Source: Limnohabitans sp. Bal53 (GTDB lineage: Bacteria > Pseudomonadota > Gammaproteobacteria > Burkholderiales > Burkholderiaceae_C). From it: DNA of 64,000 nucleotides. This document shows positions 58,253 through 64,000 of this stretch, one piece after another. The number at the start of each line of letters is the position of its first letter. Position 1 is the stretch's first letter. Under the pieces are notes generated by a model, which saw only the letters and a program-made list of their open reading frames with translations, was not told where the DNA came from and made no database searches. The DNA lies in contig NZ_NESH01000004.1 of assembly GCF_003063355.1 (NCBI RefSeq), positions 1-64,000 on the forward strand, given 5' to 3'. Both the position numbers and the translations under genes were made by a program.

Positions 58253-59548
58253 TCACATGCGTGAGGGGAGCCAGGTGGCCAAACCCGGAAACCACCACAA
58301 CAATGCCAAAGCCAGGCCCATGAGCAAAAAGTAGGGCAGGCAGACGCGAGCGATCCAGGTGATCTGTCGCTCGGTCATGCTTTGCAGCACAAACAGGTTG
58401 AAGCCCACCGGTGGCGTGATCTGAGCCATCTCGACCACGATGACCACAAAAACACCAAACCACAGCAGGTCAATCCCGGCCGCAGTCACGGTGGGCAAGA
58501 TCACGCCCATGGTCAGCACGATCATGGAAATGCCATCGAGAAAACAGCCCAGCAACATGTAAAACAAGGCCAAGGCCACGATCAGTACGGCGGGCGACAA
58601 CTGCAGGGCCGTCACGTATTCGGCCAGGTGCCGGGGCAAACCGATGTAACCCATGGACAAGGTCAGGAAAGCAGCACCGGTCAGGATCAGCGCGATCATG
58701 CAGTAAAGCCGGGTCGCCCCCATCAGCGCATCACGGAAAGTGGCCCAGTTGAGCGAGCCTTGAGCCGCCGACAGCAGCAAAGCCCCCACCACGCCCACTG
58801 CCGCTGCTTCGGTGGCGGTGGCAATACCGGTGTAAATGGTGCCAATGACCCCGCCGATCAGCAAGACCACGGGGATCAGATGTCGCGACTCGCTCAGTTT
58901 CTCCCGCAGGCTCATGCGTTCGTCGGAGCTTGGCACTTGGTCGGGGTGGCGCAAGGCCCAAACCATCAAGTAGCCACTGAACAGGGCGGCCAGCAGCAGG
59001 CCCGGAATCACGCCTGCCACGAAGAGTTTGGCAATCGATACCTCAGCCGCCACGCCGTACACGATCATGATGATGGAGGGGGGAATGAGCAGACCCAAAG
59101 TGCTGGCACCGCCCAAAGAACCGACGATCTTGTCGGCTGGATAGCCACGCTGCGTCAGCTCGGGGATGCTCATCTTGCCGATGGTGGCGCAGGTGGCCGC
59201 TGACGAGCCAGAGACTGCCGCAAAGATGGTGCTGCCCAAGATGTTGGTGTGCAGCAAACGACCGGGCAAGGCGTTGACCCAAGGGGCCAGGCCGCGGAAC
59301 ATGCTTTCGGAGAGCTTGGTCCGGAAAAGGATCTCGCCCATCCAGACAAACAAGGGCAACGCCGTCAGGGTCCAGCTGCTGGCCGAGCCCCAAATGGTCA
59401 AGGCCATGGCATCACCCGCCGAGCGGGCGGAGAAAAGCTCCATGCCGATCCAGGCCACGCCCGCCAAGGTCAGGCCGATCCAGACACCGCTGCCCAGCAG
59501 GGCAAACAGCGACACGATGAGCAGCGAGGTGATCAGCCAATCATTCAT
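58253..59548 (-). CDS. dctM: TRAP transporter large permease (second system)
   Basis: 431 residues, normal DctM length, ~12 helices (LITSLLIVSLFALLGSGVWIGLTL..., GLATWL at the end). Conserved STIFAAVSGSSAATCATIG and GGASTLGLLIPPSIIMIVYG segments. ATG 59548 overlaps the dctQ stop by 8 nt. Partner of the dctP at 60.1 kb. Confidence 0.92.
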   Translation of the reverse strand: MNDWLITSLLIVSLFALLGSGVWIGLTLAGVAWIGMELFSARSAGDAMALTIWGSASSWTLTALPLFVWMGEILFRTKLSESMFRGLAPWVNALPGRLLHTNILGSTIFAAVSGSSAATCATIGKMSIPELTQRGYPADKIVGSLGGASTLGLLIPPSIIMIVYGVAAEVSIAKLFVAGVIPGLLLAALFSGYLMVWALRHPDQVPSSDERMSLREKLSESRHLIPVVLLIGGVIGTIYTGIATATEAAAVGVVGALLLSAAQGSLNWATFRDALMGATRLYCMIALILTGAAFLTLSMGYIGLPRHLAEYVTALQLSPAVLIVALALFYMLLGCFLDGISMIVLTMGVILPTVTAAGIDLLWFGVFVVIVVEMAQITPPVGFNLFVLQSMTERQITWIARVCLPYFLLMGLALALLWWFPGLATWLPSRM

Positions 59549-60041
59549 GACCCGCCTCCTGGCCGTGGGCGCGTTGGCCACGCCACTCTAGCCACCATTC
59601 GTCCAGAAAAGCCAGCGACAACACCGTGCTGCCCAGCCCCATCAAAATTTGAGGAATCCACAGCGGTGTGGCATCGCTGCCCGTTGAAATGTCGTGAAAC
59701 ACATGCGATTGCCATGCCAGTCGCCAAGCAAAAAAACTCAGCAGCAAGGACAGTACCGACGCCACTGTCAGCGCCCAAAGTTCCAGTCGGTGCCGTGCCA
59801 GGCCCTTGAGGCGGCCCAAAATCAGCGTGACCCGAATGTGCTCGCCGCGTTTGAGCGTGTGCGCCAAGGCCATGAAGCCAGCCCCCGCCATGGCATAACC
59901 GGCATAAGCATCGGTGCCAGGCACATGGAAATGCAGCAAACGGCTGACGATGGACAGCAAGACCATCAGCAGCACACCGATCATGAGCAAAGCCGCCATC
60001 CAGGCCGCGGCCTCGTAGACGGCGTTCAGGGTTTTTCGCAT
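59541..60041 (-). CDS. dctQ: TRAP transporter small permease (second system)
   Basis: 166 residues, four helices (AAAWMAALLMIGVLLMVLLSIV, GYAMAGAGFMALAHTL, WALTVASVLSLLLSFFAW, ILMGLGSTVLSLAFL), with the DctQ RGEHIRVTLI loop. Between dctP and dctM; translationally coupled to dctM by an 8-nt overlap. Confidence 0.9.
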   Translation of the reverse strand: MRKTLNAVYEAAAWMAALLMIGVLLMVLLSIVSRLLHFHVPGTDAYAGYAMAGAGFMALAHTLKRGEHIRVTLILGRLKGLARHRLELWALTVASVLSLLLSFFAWRLAWQSHVFHDISTGSDATPLWIPQILMGLGSTVLSLAFLDEWWLEWRGQRAHGQEAGHE

Positions 60042-60062
60042 CTGGAAAATTCCGAGTCAAAG

Positions 60063-60096
60063 AAAAACCCCTGGTGCGCGCAGTGAGCACCAGGGG
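60063..60096 (-). terminator. Terminator/attenuator between dctP and dctQ
   Basis: On the minus strand CCCCTGGTGC / GCACCAGGGG with an 8-nt loop, then TTTTT. Lies 11 nt after the dctP stop. It would give more binding protein than permease. Confidence 0.88.
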
Positions 60097-60107
60097 GCTG
60101 GGTGGGC

Positions 60108-61082
60108 TTACTTACGGAAAGCGTCCAGCATGGCCTGGCCTTCGGGGCCGGCTTTGGCCAGCCATTCTTTGACCATGGTTGCGCCCACTTTTTGCATGTC
60201 GGCCTTCAGTTGGGCAGACGGTGCCTGGATGGTCATGCCATTGGCCTTGAGGACGGCCATGGTGTCGGTGTTGACCTTTTGTGAAGCAGCCCAGCCCCGG
60301 GTTTCTGCTTCTGCTGCCGCTTTGACCACGGCGTCCTGGGTGGATTTGTCGAGCGCGTCAAAGGCCTTCTTGTTGACGATGATGGCGTTTTTGGGCAGCC
60401 AAGCTTGCACGTCGTAGTAGTACTTCAGGTGCTCGTACAGTTTGCTGTCCACGCCCGTGGCGCCAGAAGTCATGTTGGCTTCAACCACGCCAGTGGCCAA
60501 GGCCTGCGAGAGCTCAGCCGCTTGCACTGTGACGGGTTGCGCGCCCACCAGTTCGGCAATGCGCGAGGTGGAGGGGCTGTAGGCGCGCCATTTGCTGCCC
60601 TTGAGGTCGGCGGCACTTTGGATGGGCTTCTTGCTGTAAATGCCCTGAGGCGGCCAGGCCACTGCGTACAGCAGCTTCATGCCTTGCTCTGAAAGCTTCT
60701 TCTCCAGAATGGGGCGCTGGGCTTTGTAAAGCTTCACCGAGTCGTCGTAGCTTGTGGCCAAAAAGGGCAGGCCATCGGCGCCAAACATCTGCCATTCGTT
60801 TTGATAAGCGGCCAGCAAAATTTCGCCGATCTGGGCTTGGCCGCCTTGCACGGCGCGCTTGATTTCTGGGGCTTTGAACAGCGAGGCACCGGGGTGCACC
60901 GTGATCTTGAGTTTGCCGCCCGAGGCTTTGTCCACGTCGGCTGCAAATTGGTTCAGGTTGACCGAGTGGAAGTTGGTGGCCGGGTAAGCGGCGGGCAAGT
61001 CCCACTTGGTTTGGGCTGAGACGAAGCCGGAAACAGCGAGCAGGCCAGCCAGCAAGCTGAGGTGAAGGGCGCGACGTTGCAT
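60108..61082 (-). CDS. dctP: TRAP transporter solute-binding protein (second system)
   Basis: 324 residues. Signal peptide 1-25 (LHLSLLAGLLAVSGFVSAQ), then the DctP fold with KWDLPAAYPATNFHSVNLN, the ligand-Arg region LKGSKWRAYSPSTSRIAEL, and ANMTSGATGVDSKLYEHLKYYYD. First gene of dctP-dctQ-dctM. Ligand unknown; the divergent MarR-like regulator and oxoprolinase suggest a cyclic amide or amino-acid derivative. Confidence 0.92.
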   Translation of the reverse strand: MQRRALHLSLLAGLLAVSGFVSAQTKWDLPAAYPATNFHSVNLNQFAADVDKASGGKLKITVHPGASLFKAPEIKRAVQGGQAQIGEILLAAYQNEWQMFGADGLPFLATSYDDSVKLYKAQRPILEKKLSEQGMKLLYAVAWPPQGIYSKKPIQSAADLKGSKWRAYSPSTSRIAELVGAQPVTVQAAELSQALATGVVEANMTSGATGVDSKLYEHLKYYYDVQAWLPKNAIIVNKKAFDALDKSTQDAVVKAAAEAETRGWAASQKVNTDTMAVLKANGMTIQAPSAQLKADMQKVGATMVKEWLAKAGPEGQAMLDAFRK

Positions 61083-61227
61083 GAGAACTCCTGTGAAAGA
61101 TGGAAATGAACGGTTCACTGGGCAGTGCAAGAAAGGTGCCCGCTTCACGCGTGCATCGGATGCATCTGTCTGGTGCCCACTGTAGGCAAGCCAGAGCCAA
61201 TCCGTGCTCGGTGTTTTCCCTTAACGT

Positions 61228-61240
61228 CAACAAATTGTTG
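61228..61240. promoter_or_regulatory. Perfect 13-bp palindrome upstream of the MarR-like gene
   Basis: CAACAA-A-TTGTTG, in the gap between dctP and the MarR-like gene. A related half-site AAATTGTC follows at 61243. MarR operators often have this size and symmetry. Confidence 0.45.
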
Positions 61241-61296
61241 GCAAATTGTCGACATCGGACATAGACTTTCTCAATTCTCCAGCCTTGACAGAACCC

Positions 61297-61830
61297 ATGC
61301 CGCGCAAAAATTCCCTGAGCACCTCAGCCGCCAGCCCCATCGTGTCCTCGGCTCATCTGGTCTCGCAAGACAGCGCGGAGATGAGCGAGTTCGAGTTTGG
61401 TCTCATCGTGGCGGGCAATGCTTTTCACCGCTGGATCATCCACTGCATGGCGGCTGCTGGTCTGAAGGATTTGACGCCGCTCGATGTGCTGGTGCTGCAC
61501 CATGTCACGCACCGTGCCCGCGACAAACGCTTGGCCGATATCTGTTTCATCATGAACATCGAAGACACGCATTTGGTGAATTACGCCCTGAAAAAGCTGC
61601 AAGGCTTGGGCGTTGTGGTGTCGCAAAAAAATGGCAAAGACGTGACCTATGCAGCGACCGACGAAGGGCGCGCTTATGTGCAGCGCTACCGCGAGATCCG
61701 TGAGAGCTGCCTGATCGACGCTTTGAAGGCCGACGATGGCTTGAACCGCGACATTGGCGAGTTGGCCCGATTGCTGCGTGTGCTCTCGGGCATGTACGAC
61801 CAGGCCGCGCGTGCTGCGGCTTCGTTGTGA
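61297..61830 (+). CDS. MarR-like winged-helix regulator
   Basis: 177 residues from ATG 61297; a TTG 51 nt upstream is possible. Flexible N-terminus, then helices and a winged helix-turn-helix: LTPLDVLVLHHVTHRARDKRLADIC, DTHLVNYALKKLQGLGVVVSQKNGKDVTYAATDEG and a C-terminal dimer helix. Probably a ligand-responsive repressor of the divergent TRAP genes and/or the downstream oxoprolinase, 36 bp away. Confidence 0.83.
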   Translation: MPRKNSLSTSAASPIVSSAHLVSQDSAEMSEFEFGLIVAGNAFHRWIIHCMAAAGLKDLTPLDVLVLHHVTHRARDKRLADICFIMNIEDTHLVNYALKKLQGLGVVVSQKNGKDVTYAATDEGRAYVQRYREIRESCLIDALKADDGLNRDIGELARLLRVLSGMYDQAARAAASL

Positions 61831-61866
61831 CCCTGATTTTTATTGATTCTGATTGTTGAGCGACCC

Positions 61867-64000
<2,134 letters not shown>

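Overview
The window looks like a chromosomal segment of a Burkholderiales betaproteobacterium, most likely Comamonadaceae (Limnohabitans, Rhodoferax or Polaromonas type). Reasons: high GC, many TRAP and Bug-type solute-binding proteins, a BPSS1780-like membrane protein beside thrB, the xseB-ispA-dxs run, and the general look of the housekeeping proteins. The placement is an inference from protein resemblance; there is no rRNA in the window.

Layout. 1-5.4 kb: 5' part of hemE, then a minus-strand copper-handling cluster (outer-membrane factor, multicopper oxidase, cupredoxin, DUF411-CusF fusion, small Cys/His-rich secreted protein). 5.5-12.1 kb: purT-galE, a divergent DevBCA-like ABC exporter, and an adenosine-kinase-type PfkB protein. 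12.1-12.5 kb: a gene-free block of tandem and palindromic repeats. 12.5-19.8 kb: radC, fkpB-ispH, serS with a tRNA-Ser beside it, a small lipoprotein, a tautomerase-NTF2 fusion with a LuxR-type response regulator, trpS and an M50 protease. 19.9-25 kb: M20 amidohydrolase and Bug binding protein, divergent LysR and TauE-type exporter, guaC. 25-36.4 kb: cyclophilin lipoprotein, UvrD-family helicase, slyD, BPSS1780-like protein, thrB, SRPBCC protein, polA, GST, dienelactone hydrolase. 36.5-43.6 kb: ZIP transporter, sulfurtransferase, EamA transporter, Rieske oxygenase, xseB-ispA-dxs. 43.8-48.6 kb: a TRAP transporter whose dctP is separated from dctQM by a ModE-like regulator gene. 48.8-56.7 kb: a tungsten module. 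56.7-64 kb: crcB, rdgC, a second TRAP system (dctP, dctQ, dctM), a MarR-like regulator and the start of a 5-oxoprolinase/hydantoinase gene that runs off the end.

The tungsten module is the most coherent accessory system. It has a TupBCA-type tungstate importer, a divergent AcoR-like regulator that lacks the sigma-54 AAA+ domain, and an operon for a tungsten aldehyde oxidoreductase (four-cluster ferredoxin subunit, W-pterin subunit, FAD subunit, MoaD-like protein, and an unrecognised 99-residue protein). A ModE-like regulator gene lies 4 kb upstream inside the TRAP cluster.

The second theme is short repeats. A GTCATTGCGAGCGAAG-type palindromic element sits intergenically at 12.2 kb and also in frame inside the UvrD-family gene and inside polA. 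Separate REP-like hairpins with GTAGGAGC ends sit at gene 3' ends and supply the stop codon of two genes. Several genes carry a -10-like ACAAT box only 6-8 nt before the ATG, which suggests leaderless mRNAs.
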